A DNA stretch of 64,000 nucleotides. Source: Pseudomonas sp. C1C7 (lineage in GTDB: Bacteria > Pseudomonadota > Gammaproteobacteria > Pseudomonadales > Pseudomonadaceae). The stretch's first letter is position 1. The number at the start of each line of letters is the position of its first letter. The notes beneath the pieces were generated by a model. It had not been told where the DNA came from, ran no database searches, and worked only from the letters and a program-made list of their open reading frames with translations. The DNA lies in assembly GCF_013359595.1 (NCBI RefSeq), contig NZ_JABFMP010000016.1, positions 62,001-126,000 on the forward strand, in the 5' to 3' direction. A program made the position numbers and the translations under genes. This document shows positions 16,071 through 24,131 of this stretch, in pieces.

Positions 16071-17465
16071 ATGAACAAATGGAAAACAGCACTGGATGCC
16101 GCCCGCAGCGGCGAATCCAAATACAAGATTCTGGTGCAGGCCATCGCCGCCGACATCGAGCAGGGCGTGCTGGCCAACGATCAGCGTCTGCCGCCGCAAC
16201 GCAATGTGGCCGATGCCATGGGCATCAGCGTGCAGACCGTGACCAATGCCTACAAAGAGCTGGAACGTCAGGGCCTGGTGCGTTGCGAAGTGGGGCGCGG
16301 CAGTTTCGTTTCGCGGCGCATGAGCGACCGGGTCGCCACCTACATACTCGACAGCCCCGAGCGGGCGCTGGTGGATTTTTCCATCGCACGCATCCTTCAT
16401 ACCCGCGAGCACGACCAGTTCTGGCGCGACACCTGCCGGGAGCTCAGCACCGAAGAAGATCAGCCGTGGATTCACGCCTTTCGCCCCATCGCCGGGTTCG
16501 AATCCCACCGCGAAGCGGCGATGCACTGGATCGGCCGCCAGGGCCTCAAGGTCGAGCGTGACGACATCCTGATCACCAACGGCGCGGCCCACGCGATCTT
16601 TCTCGCCCTGGCCTCTCTGGCCGGGCCCGACGATGTGGTGTTGTGTGAAGGCAGCACCGATCACGGTGTCATCGGCAATTCCCAGGTGCTGGGGTTCACC
16701 CTCAAGGGGCTGGAAATGGACCGCTACGGCATCGATCCCGAGCACTTCGAAGACATGTGCAGCAACGAGCGCATCACCGCGCTGGTGTGCACGCCGAACC
16801 TGAACAACCCGACCACCACGCTGATGCCGGACAGTCGCCGCCGGGAGATCGCTGAGATCGCCCGGCGCTTCGGTGTGCACATTATCGAGGACGATGTGTA
16901 CGGCCCGCTGCTCGAAGAACGTCACGCGCCACCGATCAGTCATTACCTGCCGGAGCTGTCCTTCTACTGCACCAGCATGACCAAGTCGGTGCTGACCGGT
17001 TTGCGCGTGGGTTATCTGGTGATGCCCAAGCGCCTGGCGCTGCGCACCGAGAGCATCCTGCGGGTGAACAGCTGGATGGGCACACCGATGGTCTCGGAAA
17101 TTGCCACGCGCTGGATTCGCGATGGTCGCGCCGACACGCTGCTGCGTTTGCAGCGCCAGTTGCTCTCGGTGCGCCAGGCGATGGTCACCGAATATTTGGG
17201 CGAGTTCGTGCTGGGCCAGCACCCGCATGCCTTGAATGCCTGGGTCGGCATCCCGCCGCATTGGGAGGTCGACAGCCTGGTGCGGGCCCTGCGTCATCGG
17301 CACATCGCCGTCACCTCGCCGGACCCGTTCACCGTACGCGGCACGCCCAAGGCACGGGCAGTGAGGGTGTGTGTTGGCGCCGAATGCAGCGATGATGAAG
17401 CGCGCGAAGCCCTGATCACCATGCGCGAAATCTTCGGCCAGTACCCGCGGATCCACGATTTTTGA
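16071..17465 (+). CDS. enuR: MocR/GntR-type ectoine-responsive regulator EnuR
   Basis: A 464-residue MocR-family regulator: an N-terminal GntR winged helix (about residues 10-85, with ADIEQGVLANDQRLPPQRN and GISVQTVTNAYKELERQG) fused to an aminotransferase fold. The lysine expected to hold pyridoxal phosphate is K305 in SMTKSVLTGLRVGY, close to the position known in Ruegeria EnuR. In that system EnuR represses import and catabolic genes until its PLP reacts with N-alpha-acetyl-diaminobutyrate or diaminobutyrate. The open frame extends to 15957, and an ATG at 16032 exists, but the ATG at 16071 starts the conserved region and gives the usual length. No strong ribosome site is seen. It is divergent from ehuBCDA and precedes eutB. 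Confidence 0.9.
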   Translation: MNKWKTALDAARSGESKYKILVQAIAADIEQGVLANDQRLPPQRNVADAMGISVQTVTNAYKELERQGLVRCEVGRGSFVSRRMSDRVATYILDSPERALVDFSIARILHTREHDQFWRDTCRELSTEEDQPWIHAFRPIAGFESHREAAMHWIGRQGLKVERDDILITNGAAHAIFLALASLAGPDDVVLCEGSTDHGVIGNSQVLGFTLKGLEMDRYGIDPEHFEDMCSNERITALVCTPNLNNPTTTLMPDSRRREIAEIARRFGVHIIEDDVYGPLLEERHAPPISHYLPELSFYCTSMTKSVLTGLRVGYLVMPKRLALRTESILRVNSWMGTPMVSEIATRWIRDGRADTLLRLQRQLLSVRQAMVTEYLGEFVLGQHPHALNAWVGIPPHWEVDSLVRALRHRHIAVTSPDPFTVRGTPKARAVRVCVGAECSDDEAREALITMREIFGQYPRIHDF

Positions 17466-17499
17466 GCGAGAAAAAAGACGCCGAAAAATTTGTCGCTAA

Positions 17500-17513
17500 A
17501 TTGCCCTAGTACA
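17500..17513. promoter_or_regulatory. Candidate EnuR operator, copy 2 (eutB promoter region)
   Basis: ATTGCCCTAGTACA, matching the enuR-upstream copy at 12 of 14 bases around the same CTAG core. It is nested inside a longer inverted repeat with TTGTCGC at 17490-17496 and GCGACAA at 17520-17526. It lies 59 bases before the eutB start codon, a suitable place for repression. Confidence 0.45.
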
Positions 17514-17571
17514 TTCAGCGCGACAATCCTGCCCTCTTAGACTGCGCCCAACACCTCATCGGGACGCGGTC

Positions 17572-18543
17572 ATGCCAACGCCACAGCTCAACGATGTCTA
17601 CCTCGCCCGCCAGCGTATCGAAGCGCTGGTGCGGCGCACGCCCATGGAGCATTCGCCCAGCCTGTCCCGGCTGCTGGGTGTGCCGGTCTACCTCAAGCTC
17701 GAATCCCAGCAGATCACCGGCAGTTTCAAATTGCGCGGTGCGAGCAATGCCGTGGCGCAACTCAGTGCTGAGGAAAAGCGCCGTGGCGTCGTGGCGGCGT
17801 CCACGGGTAATCACGGCCGCGCGTTGGCCTATGCCGCGTCCCGTCAGGGCGTGAAGGCGACCATTTGCCTGTCGCAGTTGGTTCCGGCCAACAAGGTCCA
17901 GGCCATTCGCGATCTGGGCGCTGAAGTGTGCATCGTCGGCCATTCCCAGGACGACGCCCAGCGCGAGGCCGAGCGGATCGCCGCCGAACAGGGCGCGATC
18001 CTGCTGCCGCCGTTCGACCACCCGGCGATCATCGCCGGCCAAGGCACGCTGGGGCTGGAGATCCTCGAACAGCAACCGGACGTCGCACAGGTGCTGGTGC
18101 CGTTGTCCGGTGGCGGCCTGTTCGCCGGCGTGGCGCTGGCGTTGAAAACCGCCAACCCACGGATCGTCACCCACGGCATCAGCATGCAGCGCGGCGCGGC
18201 GATGCACGCCAGCCTCAAAGCCGGCCATCCGGTGGAGGTCGAGGAGTTGCCGACCCTGGCCGACTCCCTGGGCGGCGGTATCGGCCTGGATAACCGGTAC
18301 ACCTTGAGCATGACCCGCGACACCTGCGATCACCTGCATTTGCTCAGTGAAGCCTCTATCGCCAACGCCATCCGCCATGCCTATCGCGAGGAGCGCCTGG
18401 TGCTGGAGGGCGCGGCTGCGGTGGGGATTGCCGCGCTGCTCGATGGCCTGATCGAGCCTCGCGGCCCGGTCGTGGTGGTGGTCAGCGGGCGCAACGTCGA
18501 CACCGAGCAGCACCTGCGGGTGCTCGCCGGAGCCGAGGCCTGA
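17572..18543 (+). CDS. eutB: Hydroxyectoine utilization dehydratase EutB
   Basis: A 323-residue PLP-dependent fold-type II enzyme related to threonine dehydratase. The PLP lysine is K53 in the motif SFKLRGA, and the phosphate-binding glycine loop is PLSGGGLFAG near residue 180. In ectoine-degrading bacteria EutB acts with EutC, and usually EutA, in removing the hydroxyl group of 5-hydroxyectoine to give ectoine. It lacks the C-terminal ACT domain of biosynthetic threonine deaminases, as expected for EutB. Alone the sequence would read as a threonine ammonia-lyase; the assignment comes from the surrounding eut/doe genes. It is the first gene of the catabolic operon and is followed 36 bases later by eutC. 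Confidence 0.87.
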   Translation: MPTPQLNDVYLARQRIEALVRRTPMEHSPSLSRLLGVPVYLKLESQQITGSFKLRGASNAVAQLSAEEKRRGVVAASTGNHGRALAYAASRQGVKATICLSQLVPANKVQAIRDLGAEVCIVGHSQDDAQREAERIAAEQGAILLPPFDHPAIIAGQGTLGLEILEQQPDVAQVLVPLSGGGLFAGVALALKTANPRIVTHGISMQRGAAMHASLKAGHPVEVEELPTLADSLGGGIGLDNRYTLSMTRDTCDHLHLLSEASIANAIRHAYREERLVLEGAAAVGIAALLDGLIEPRGPVVVVVSGRNVDTEQHLRVLAGAEA

Positions 18544-18579
18544 AACCGAACAATAACGACGCCATGGGAGCGCCCGTTG

Positions 18580-19572
18580 ATGAGTGAAATCACCCTGTTG
18601 AGCGAAGCCGATCTGCGCGCCTGTGTGGCGCTGGATCTGCCCAGCATCGAAGCCATCGAGCAAGCCTTCGTGCTGCTGGCCACCGCCGCCGTGGCGATGC
18701 CGCCAATCCTGCGTCTGGACATTCCCGAGCACAACGGCGAAGTGGACGTGAAGACCGCTTACCTGCCGGGACTGGAGCGCTTTGCGATCAAGGTCAGCCC
18801 GGGCTTTTTCGACAACCCGAAACTCGGCCTGCCCAGCCTCAACGGCATGATGATGCTGCTGTCGGCGCGCACCGGTCTGTTGGACGCCTTGTTGCTGGAC
18901 AACGGTTACCTGACCGCCGTGCGTACGGCGGCCGCCGGTGCGGTGGCGGCGCGGGCATTGTCCCGGGCCGACAGCCGCAGCGTGGCGCTGATCGGCGCCG
19001 GCGAGCAGGCCGCCTTGCAGTTGCAGGCCCTGCGCCTGGTGCGACCGATCGACAACGTGCGGGTCTGGGCGCGGGACTCGGCCAAGGCCCGGGCCTTCAG
19101 TGTCGAACTGGCCCGTGACACCGGTCTTGCCGTCCAGCCGTGCGCGAGCATCGACCAAGCCATGTCCGAGGTCGACATCGCCATCACCTGCACGCCGAGC
19201 CGCGAGCCGTTGATCGATGTGCGCCATCTGCATCCGGGCCTGCACATCACCGCCATGGGCTCGGACGCCGAGCACAAGAATGAAATTTCCCCGCAGGCGC
19301 TGGCGCAGGTCGACCGCTACGTGGCCGATCGCCTGAGCCAGACCCGCATCCTCGGCGAGTTGCATCACGCCCTCGATGCAGGCGTGGTCAGCGACGAATC
19401 GAACTTCGCCGAGCTGGGGCAGGTGCTGGCCGGCCAACGCCCCGGTCGCACGGAGGCGGCGCAGGTCACCTTGTGTGATCTCACCGGCACCGGGGCCCAG
19501 GACACGGCCATGGCCAATCTTGCGTTCGAGCGTGCGCGCTCGGCGGGCAAGGGTTTCCAGTTCGGCAGCTAA
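18580..19572 (+). CDS. eutC: Ectoine utilization protein EutC (ornithine cyclodeaminase/mu-crystallin family)
   Basis: A 330-residue NAD(P)-binding protein of the ornithine cyclodeaminase/mu-crystallin family. The dinucleotide-binding motif is VALIGAGEQAALQLQAL at about residues 136-152. The family blocks KVSPGFFDNP, TAVRTAAAGAVAARAL, and AMGSDAEHKNEI (with the conserved aspartate) are all present. With EutB it is thought to convert hydroxyectoine to ectoine. A TTG lies one codon before the ATG at 18580, but GGAG at 9 bases favours the ATG. It follows eutB with a 36-base gap and is followed by doeA after 54 bases. Confidence 0.87.
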   Translation: MSEITLLSEADLRACVALDLPSIEAIEQAFVLLATAAVAMPPILRLDIPEHNGEVDVKTAYLPGLERFAIKVSPGFFDNPKLGLPSLNGMMMLLSARTGLLDALLLDNGYLTAVRTAAAGAVAARALSRADSRSVALIGAGEQAALQLQALRLVRPIDNVRVWARDSAKARAFSVELARDTGLAVQPCASIDQAMSEVDIAITCTPSREPLIDVRHLHPGLHITAMGSDAEHKNEISPQALAQVDRYVADRLSQTRILGELHHALDAGVVSDESNFAELGQVLAGQRPGRTEAAQVTLCDLTGTGAQDTAMANLAFERARSAGKGFQFGS

Positions 19573-19626
19573 AGATTTTTTATCCGCGCGTCATTTATCC
19601 CGCTTCATCTACAAGAGGGCAGGTGC

Positions 19627-20817
19627 ATGTCTGAGATAGTCGTCAATCTCCCGTTCAGCCGGGAGGAATACGCCCAGCGGCTGGCCAAGGTGCGAGTGGC
19701 CATGCAGGCCCAGGGCATCGAGCTGCTGCTGGTCACCGATCCGTCGAACATGGCCTGGCTGACCGGCTATGACGGTTGGTCGTTTTATGTTCACCAGTGC
19801 GTGCTGCTGGCGCTGGATGGCGAGCCGGTGTGGTTCGGTCGTGGCCAGGACGCCAACGGCGCCAAGCGCACGGTGTTCATGCAGCAGCAGAACATCGTCG
19901 GTTACCCGGACATCTATGTGCAGTCCCGTGAGCGTCATCCCATGGACTACCTGTCCCGGGAAGTGATCGCTGCCCGTGGCTGGGACGCGCTGACCATCGG
20001 CGTCGAAATGGATAACTACTACTTCAGCGCCGCGGCTTTCCTGTCGCTGCAGAAGAATCTGCCCAAGGCCCGGCTGATCGATGCGGTGGGGCTGGTGAAC
20101 TGGCAGCGGGCGGTCAAGTCGCCGCAGGAAATCGAATACATGCGCATCGCCGCGCGCATCGTCGAAAACATGCACGGGCGGATCCTCGAGCGGATCGAAC
20201 CGGGCATGCGCAAGAACGACCTGGTGGCCGAGATCTACAGCAGCGGCATCCAGGGCGCCGACGGCCATGGCGGTGATTACCCGGCCATCGTGCCGTTGTT
20301 GCCCACCGGCGCCGATGCCAGCGCGCCGCACCTGACCTGGGACGATTCGCCGTTCGAAAAGGGCGCTGGCACGTTCTTCGAGATCGCCGGTTGCTACAAG
20401 CGTTACCACTGCCCGCTGTCGCGTACGGTCTTCTTGGGCAAGCCGCCGCAGCATTTCCTCGAGGGCGAGAAAGCCGTGGTCGAAGGCATCGCCGCCGGCC
20501 TGGAAGCGGCCAAGCCGGGCAACACCACCGGTGACATCGCCGTGGCGTTTTTCAAGGTGCTGGAGAAGTTCGGTATCCACAAGGACAGCCGTTGCGGCTA
20601 CCCGATCGGTATCAGTTATCCGCCGGATTGGGGCGAGCGCACCATGAGCCTGCGTCCCGGCGACACCAGCGTGTTGCAACCGGGCATGACGTTCCACTTC
20701 ATGCCGGGCCTGTGGATGGACGATTGGGGGCTGGAAATCACCGAGAGCATTCTGATCACCGACACCGGCGTCGAGACGCTGTGCAACGTGCCACGCCAAC
20801 TGTTCGTGAAGGATTGA
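19627..20817 (+). CDS. doeA: Ectoine hydrolase DoeA (EutD)
   Basis: A 396-residue M24-family (creatinase/prolidase-like) hydrolase that opens the ectoine ring to N-alpha-acetyl-L-2,4-diaminobutyrate. The N-terminal creatinase-like domain includes TDPSNMAWLTGYDGWSFYVH in pieces (about residues 38-58), and the C-terminal pita-bread domain begins near residue 165 (KSPQEIEYMRIAARIVE). The late blocks GYPIGISYPPDWGE and QPGMTFHFMPGLW are typical of DoeA and differ from the prolidase metal site, which fits the creatinase side of the family. The ATG at 19627 follows AGGGCAGGTGC. Only three bases separate it from doeB, so the two are coupled. Confidence 0.9.
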   Translation: MSEIVVNLPFSREEYAQRLAKVRVAMQAQGIELLLVTDPSNMAWLTGYDGWSFYVHQCVLLALDGEPVWFGRGQDANGAKRTVFMQQQNIVGYPDIYVQSRERHPMDYLSREVIAARGWDALTIGVEMDNYYFSAAAFLSLQKNLPKARLIDAVGLVNWQRAVKSPQEIEYMRIAARIVENMHGRILERIEPGMRKNDLVAEIYSSGIQGADGHGGDYPAIVPLLPTGADASAPHLTWDDSPFEKGAGTFFEIAGCYKRYHCPLSRTVFLGKPPQHFLEGEKAVVEGIAAGLEAAKPGNTTGDIAVAFFKVLEKFGIHKDSRCGYPIGISYPPDWGERTMSLRPGDTSVLQPGMTFHFMPGLWMDDWGLEITESILITDTGVETLCNVPRQLFVKD

Positions 20818-20820
20818 ACC

Positions 20821-21822
20821 ATGAGCGATCTGCCTGCCAACCCGATCAGCGCCACCGTGGATTTCACTCGTGAAGGCGTGCAGCACGGGTTTCTCAAGCT
20901 GCCGTACTCCCGGGACGATTCGGCCTGGGGCGCGGTGATGATTCCGGTCACGGTGATCGCGCGGGGCGAAGGTCCGACCGCGCTGCTCACCGGCGGCAAC
21001 CACGGTGACGAATACGAAGGGCCGGTGGCCCTGAGCAAGCTGGCTCAGGGCCTGACGGCCACCGAGGTCAGCGGGCGGGTCATCATCATTCCATTCATGA
21101 ACACCCCGGCGTTCCATGCCGGGCGGCGCACGTCGCCCATCGACAAGGGCAACCTCAACCGCAGCTTTCCCGGCAAGCCGGACGGCACGGTGACCGAGAA
21201 AATCGCCGACTACTTCACCCGCACCTTGTTGCCCCTGGCGGACATCGTGCTGGACATCCACTCCGGCGGGCGCACCCTGGATTTCCTGCCGTTCGCCGCC
21301 TGCCATGTGCTGCCGGACAAGCAGCAGCAGGCCCGCTGCGAGGCCGGCATGCGCGCGTTCAATGCGCCGTACAGCATGCGCATGCTGGAGCTGGATGCCG
21401 GGGCGATGTACGACACGGCCGCCGAGTCCCAAGGCAAGGTGTTCGTCACCACGGAACTGGGCGGTGGCGGTTCCTCCACCGCGCGCAGCGTGGCGATTGC
21501 CGAGCGCGGCGTGCGCAACCTGCTGGTGCATGCCGGGATTCTTCAGGGCGAGGTGCAGACGGGGCCGTCGGTCATGCTCGACATGCCTGACGGCGATTGC
21601 TTCATCGCCAGCGAGCACGACGGCCTGCTGGAAATGTGCCGGGATCTGGGCGACAGCGTGGACAAGGGCGAAGTCATCGCCCGGGTCTACGACGCCACCC
21701 GTAGCGGCGTGGCGCCGGTGGAGTACCGCGCAGCACGTAGCGGCCTGCTGGCGGCGCGGCATTTCCCGGGGTTGGTGCAGTGTGGCGATACCCTTGCCGT
21801 AATCGCGGACATACTGGAGTAA
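20821..21822 (+). CDS. doeB: N-alpha-acetyl-L-2,4-diaminobutyrate deacetylase DoeB (EutE)
   Basis: A 333-residue zinc deacetylase of the AstE/AspA (M14-like) family. The zinc ligands are in GGNHGDEYEG (His and Glu, about residues 59-68) and DIHSGGRT (His, about 144-151). It removes acetate from the DoeA product to give L-2,4-diaminobutyrate. The C-terminal part (about 250-333) is a beta-rich domain with GDSVDKGEVIARVYD, resembling a lipoyl-like hammerhead, as in related deacylases. It starts three bases after doeA. The diaminobutyrate formed is both the DoeD substrate and an inducer recognised by EnuR in the studied systems. Confidence 0.9.
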   Translation: MSDLPANPISATVDFTREGVQHGFLKLPYSRDDSAWGAVMIPVTVIARGEGPTALLTGGNHGDEYEGPVALSKLAQGLTATEVSGRVIIIPFMNTPAFHAGRRTSPIDKGNLNRSFPGKPDGTVTEKIADYFTRTLLPLADIVLDIHSGGRTLDFLPFAACHVLPDKQQQARCEAGMRAFNAPYSMRMLELDAGAMYDTAAESQGKVFVTTELGGGGSSTARSVAIAERGVRNLLVHAGILQGEVQTGPSVMLDMPDGDCFIASEHDGLLEMCRDLGDSVDKGEVIARVYDATRSGVAPVEYRAARSGLLAARHFPGLVQCGDTLAVIADILE

Positions 21823-21890
21823 TACGCCATCCCCTCCCACAGGTTCAATTTCCAAAGGGGTTTTCCATTCATTCAGGAGCTTCCCGGCCC

Positions 21891-22370
21891 ATGCACAAAC
21901 TCGATCGCTATGACCTGAAAATCCTGCGAATCCTCGCTGACGACGGGCGTATCACCAAGTCGAGCCTGGCCGAGGCGATCAACCTGTCGGTCACCCCGGC
22001 CTGGGAGCGCGTGCGCAAGCTCGAATCCCTCGGCCTGATCAAGGGCTACCGCGCGCAGATCGATTGGGGCGCGGTGTTCAAGAGCCAGCAGGTGCTGGTG
22101 GAAATCACCCTGGCCCGGCACACCGCGCAGGACATGCGGCGCTTCGAACAGCGCATGAACGACGCGCCGGAAGTGGCGTTCTGTTACGCCACCGGTGGTG
22201 GTGTGGATTACATGGCGATGATCCAGGCGCCGGACATTGATCATTACCAGCGCTTCATTGATCAGCTGCTGCTCGATGACCTGGGGATCGAGCGGTATTT
22301 CACCTACATCGTCACCAAGACCATCAAGACGGCGGGGGCCTTGCCGGCGGAGCTGTCTCAGGAATCCTGA
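21891..22370 (+). CDS. doeX: Lrp/AsnC-family regulator DoeX
   Basis: A 159-residue feast/famine regulator. Residues 1-60 form the helix-turn-helix domain (KLDRYDLKILRILADDGR, then LSVTPAWERVRKLESLGLI), and 65-150 the RAM ligand-binding domain (VEITLARHTAQDM, EVAFCYATGGGVDYM). In Halomonas the doe cluster also encodes such a protein, DoeX, which binds DNA near doeA. The frame is open upstream into doeB, but the ATG at 21891 follows CAGGAGC and starts the conserved domain. It lies 68 bases after doeB on the same strand and is followed by a REPIN, so it is probably the last gene of the first catabolic transcript. DoeC and doeD likely have their own promoter. Confidence 0.9.
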   Translation: MHKLDRYDLKILRILADDGRITKSSLAEAINLSVTPAWERVRKLESLGLIKGYRAQIDWGAVFKSQQVLVEITLARHTAQDMRRFEQRMNDAPEVAFCYATGGGVDYMAMIQAPDIDHYQRFIDQLLLDDLGIERYFTYIVTKTIKTAGALPAELSQES

Positions 22371-22391
22371 ACATTTATCCACAACCAGCCA

Positions 22392-22496
22392 CCCTCTGTA
22401 GGAGCGAGGCTTGCCCGCGAAGAGGCCGGCAGCCTCAAAATCATCATGGCCTGACACACCGCCTTCGCGGGCAAGCCTCGCTCCTGCAGGGGGGTG
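22392..22496. repeat. REPIN between doeX and doeC
   Basis: Two REP elements face each other: CTGTAGGAGCGAGGCTTGCC with CGCGAAG on the left and CTTCGCGGGCAAGCCTCG with CTCCTGCAG on the right, about 40 bases apart. The pair can form a long hairpin and separates the eutB-doeX transcript from doeCD. Confidence 0.85.
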
Positions 22497-22556
22497 GTTG
22501 TAGCCCCACCGCAAAAACCTCCGAATCCCCCCCGCTCAATCAGAAAAAACCACCTG

Positions 22557-22584
22557 CCCAACCCCCTCCAAACCCCAATTCCCC
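22557..22584 (-). other. G-quadruplex-capable tract upstream of doeC
   Basis: The plus strand carries C-runs of 3, 5, 4 and 4 separated by 2, 6 and 4 bases. The minus strand therefore has four G-runs of at least three with loops of at most six bases, which fits the usual quadruplex rule. It lies 54 bases before the doeC start in a strongly C-biased stretch (about 22500-22600). Confidence 0.6.
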
Positions 22585-22592
22585 AACACCTC

Positions 22593-22606
22593 GCTGCCCT
22601 AGCATG
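22593..22606. promoter_or_regulatory. Weak third copy of the CTAG motif before doeC
   Basis: GCTGCCCTAGCATG matches the eutB-upstream motif at 10 of 14 positions and keeps the TGCCCTAG core. It lies 32 bases before the doeC ATG. The second half-site is poor, so binding by EnuR is only a suggestion. Confidence 0.25.
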
Positions 22607-22637
22607 GACTCCACGCACACGGTTCGGAGTCAATGCC

Positions 22638-24110
22638 ATGACCTACAAACATCCCCTGCTGTTCAAAGCCCTCTGCTACGTCGATGGCCATTGGGTGCAC
22701 AGCGACAGTGGCCACAGCATCGCCGTGCACAACCCGGCGGATCAGACACTGATCGGCCATGTGCCGATGCTCGATCAACCGCAGATCGCCGCCGCCGTCG
22801 ATGCCGCGCACCGGGCGTTCGCCGATTGGCGTGAGCAGAGCCTGGAGACGCGCGGGGTGATTCTGCGGCGTTGGGCGGCGCTGATCCTGGAGCATCAGGA
22901 GGACCTGGCGCGGATTCTCAGCCTGGAGCAGGGCAAGTCCCTGGCCGAATCCCGGGGTGAAATCGCCTACGCCGCCAGCTTCATTCCGTGGTTCGCCGAA
23001 GAAGCCCGGCGTCTCTATGGGCAGAACATTCCCAGCCACATTCCCGGCGCGCATCTGGGCACGGTCAAGGAGCCGGTCGGTGTTTGCGCACTGCTGACCC
23101 CGTGGAATTTCCCCTCGGCGATGATCACCCGCAAAGCCGCCGCCGCTCTGGCCGCCGGTTGCACCGTGGTCGTCAAACCGGCCCACGAAACCCCGTATTC
23201 CGCATTTGCCTTGGCGCAGCTGGCGGAAGAAGCCGGGTACCCCGCCGGCGTATTCAACGTGGTACTGGGCGAGCCGCAGATGGCCATGCAGACCCTGGTG
23301 CAGGACACTCGCGTGCGCTCGGTGAGTTTCACCGGTTCCACCCGTGTCGGTAAGTTGGTGCTGCAAGCCGCCGCCCAGGACGTGAAGAAAGTCTCGTTGG
23401 AACTGGGTGGCAACGCCCCGTTCATTGTCTGCGCCGATGCCGATCTGCAGCTGGCGGTGAAAGTCGCGGTGGCCGCCAAGTTCCAGACCTCCGGCCAGGA
23501 CTGCTGCGCCGCCAACCGGATCATGGTCGAGCGTGCGGTCTATCCGGAATTTCTCAAGCGCTTTGCCGAGGCCGTGCGCGAGCTGCGGGTCGGCCCGGCG
23601 ATGATCGGCGAGCGGGAGCAGCAGGTGGATGTCGGCCCGTTGATGCACCAGGCCGCGTTCGACGTCACCGCCGAGCGCGTGGCCGATGCGTTGCAACAGG
23701 GCGCGCAACGGCTGGTGGGCGGCGAAGCCCATGCCCTCGGCGGCCTGTTCTATCAGCCCACGGTACTGGCCGATGTCACCCCGCAAATGCGCATCTACCG
23801 CGAGGAGAACTTCGCGCCGATTGCCGGAGTGATGCCGTTCGACACCCTCGATGAGGCCGTCCGGATGGCCAACGACACCGAGTACGGTCTGGCGGCCTAC
23901 ATTTGTTCCAATCGCCTGGACCTGATCTACCCGCTGATCCGCCGTCTCGACCACGCCATGGTTGCAGTCAACGGCGTCAAGTTCACCGGCCATCCGATTC
24001 CCTTCGGTGGCATGAAAGCCTCGGGGCTGGGCCGTGAAGGCGGCACCGAGGGCTTCGAAGCCTTTGTCGAAACCAAATACTTCTGTCTGCACCATCAAGG
24101 CCAGTTCTAA
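22638..24110 (+). CDS. doeC: Aspartate-semialdehyde dehydrogenase of ectoine catabolism, DoeC (Ssd)
   Basis: A 490-residue NAD(P)-dependent aldehyde dehydrogenase of the succinate-semialdehyde dehydrogenase subfamily. It oxidises aspartate semialdehyde to L-aspartate, the last step of the pathway. Conserved elements are TPWNFPSAMITRKAAAALAA, the catalytic glutamate in SLELGGNAPFIV (about residue 257), the nucleophile region TSGQDCCAANRI (about 285-296) and the closing PFGGMKASGLGREGG. The double cysteine CC is slightly unusual, as many relatives have a single catalytic cysteine there. The frame is open from 22494, but the ATG at 22638 follows GGAG at 8 bases and begins the conserved region. 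DoeD follows after 21 bases. Confidence 0.88.
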   Translation: MTYKHPLLFKALCYVDGHWVHSDSGHSIAVHNPADQTLIGHVPMLDQPQIAAAVDAAHRAFADWREQSLETRGVILRRWAALILEHQEDLARILSLEQGKSLAESRGEIAYAASFIPWFAEEARRLYGQNIPSHIPGAHLGTVKEPVGVCALLTPWNFPSAMITRKAAAALAAGCTVVVKPAHETPYSAFALAQLAEEAGYPAGVFNVVLGEPQMAMQTLVQDTRVRSVSFTGSTRVGKLVLQAAAQDVKKVSLELGGNAPFIVCADADLQLAVKVAVAAKFQTSGQDCCAANRIMVERAVYPEFLKRFAEAVRELRVGPAMIGEREQQVDVGPLMHQAAFDVTAERVADALQQGAQRLVGGEAHALGGLFYQPTVLADVTPQMRIYREENFAPIAGVMPFDTLDEAVRMANDTEYGLAAYICSNRLDLIYPLIRRLDHAMVAVNGVKFTGHPIPFGGMKASGLGREGGTEGFEAFVETKYFCLHHQGQF

Positions 24111-24131
24111 GGCCCTTTTAAGGAGATTGCC

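Noticed and set aside
19609..21855. 748-codon minus-strand frame over doeA and doeB
   Set aside because: Shadow ORF opposite two intact catabolic genes; no recognisable domain.
22500..22637. N-terminal extension of DoeC from 22494
   Set aside because: The extra 48 residues are proline-rich translation of the C-rich leader; the ATG at 22638 has a proper ribosome site and begins the aldehyde dehydrogenase domain.
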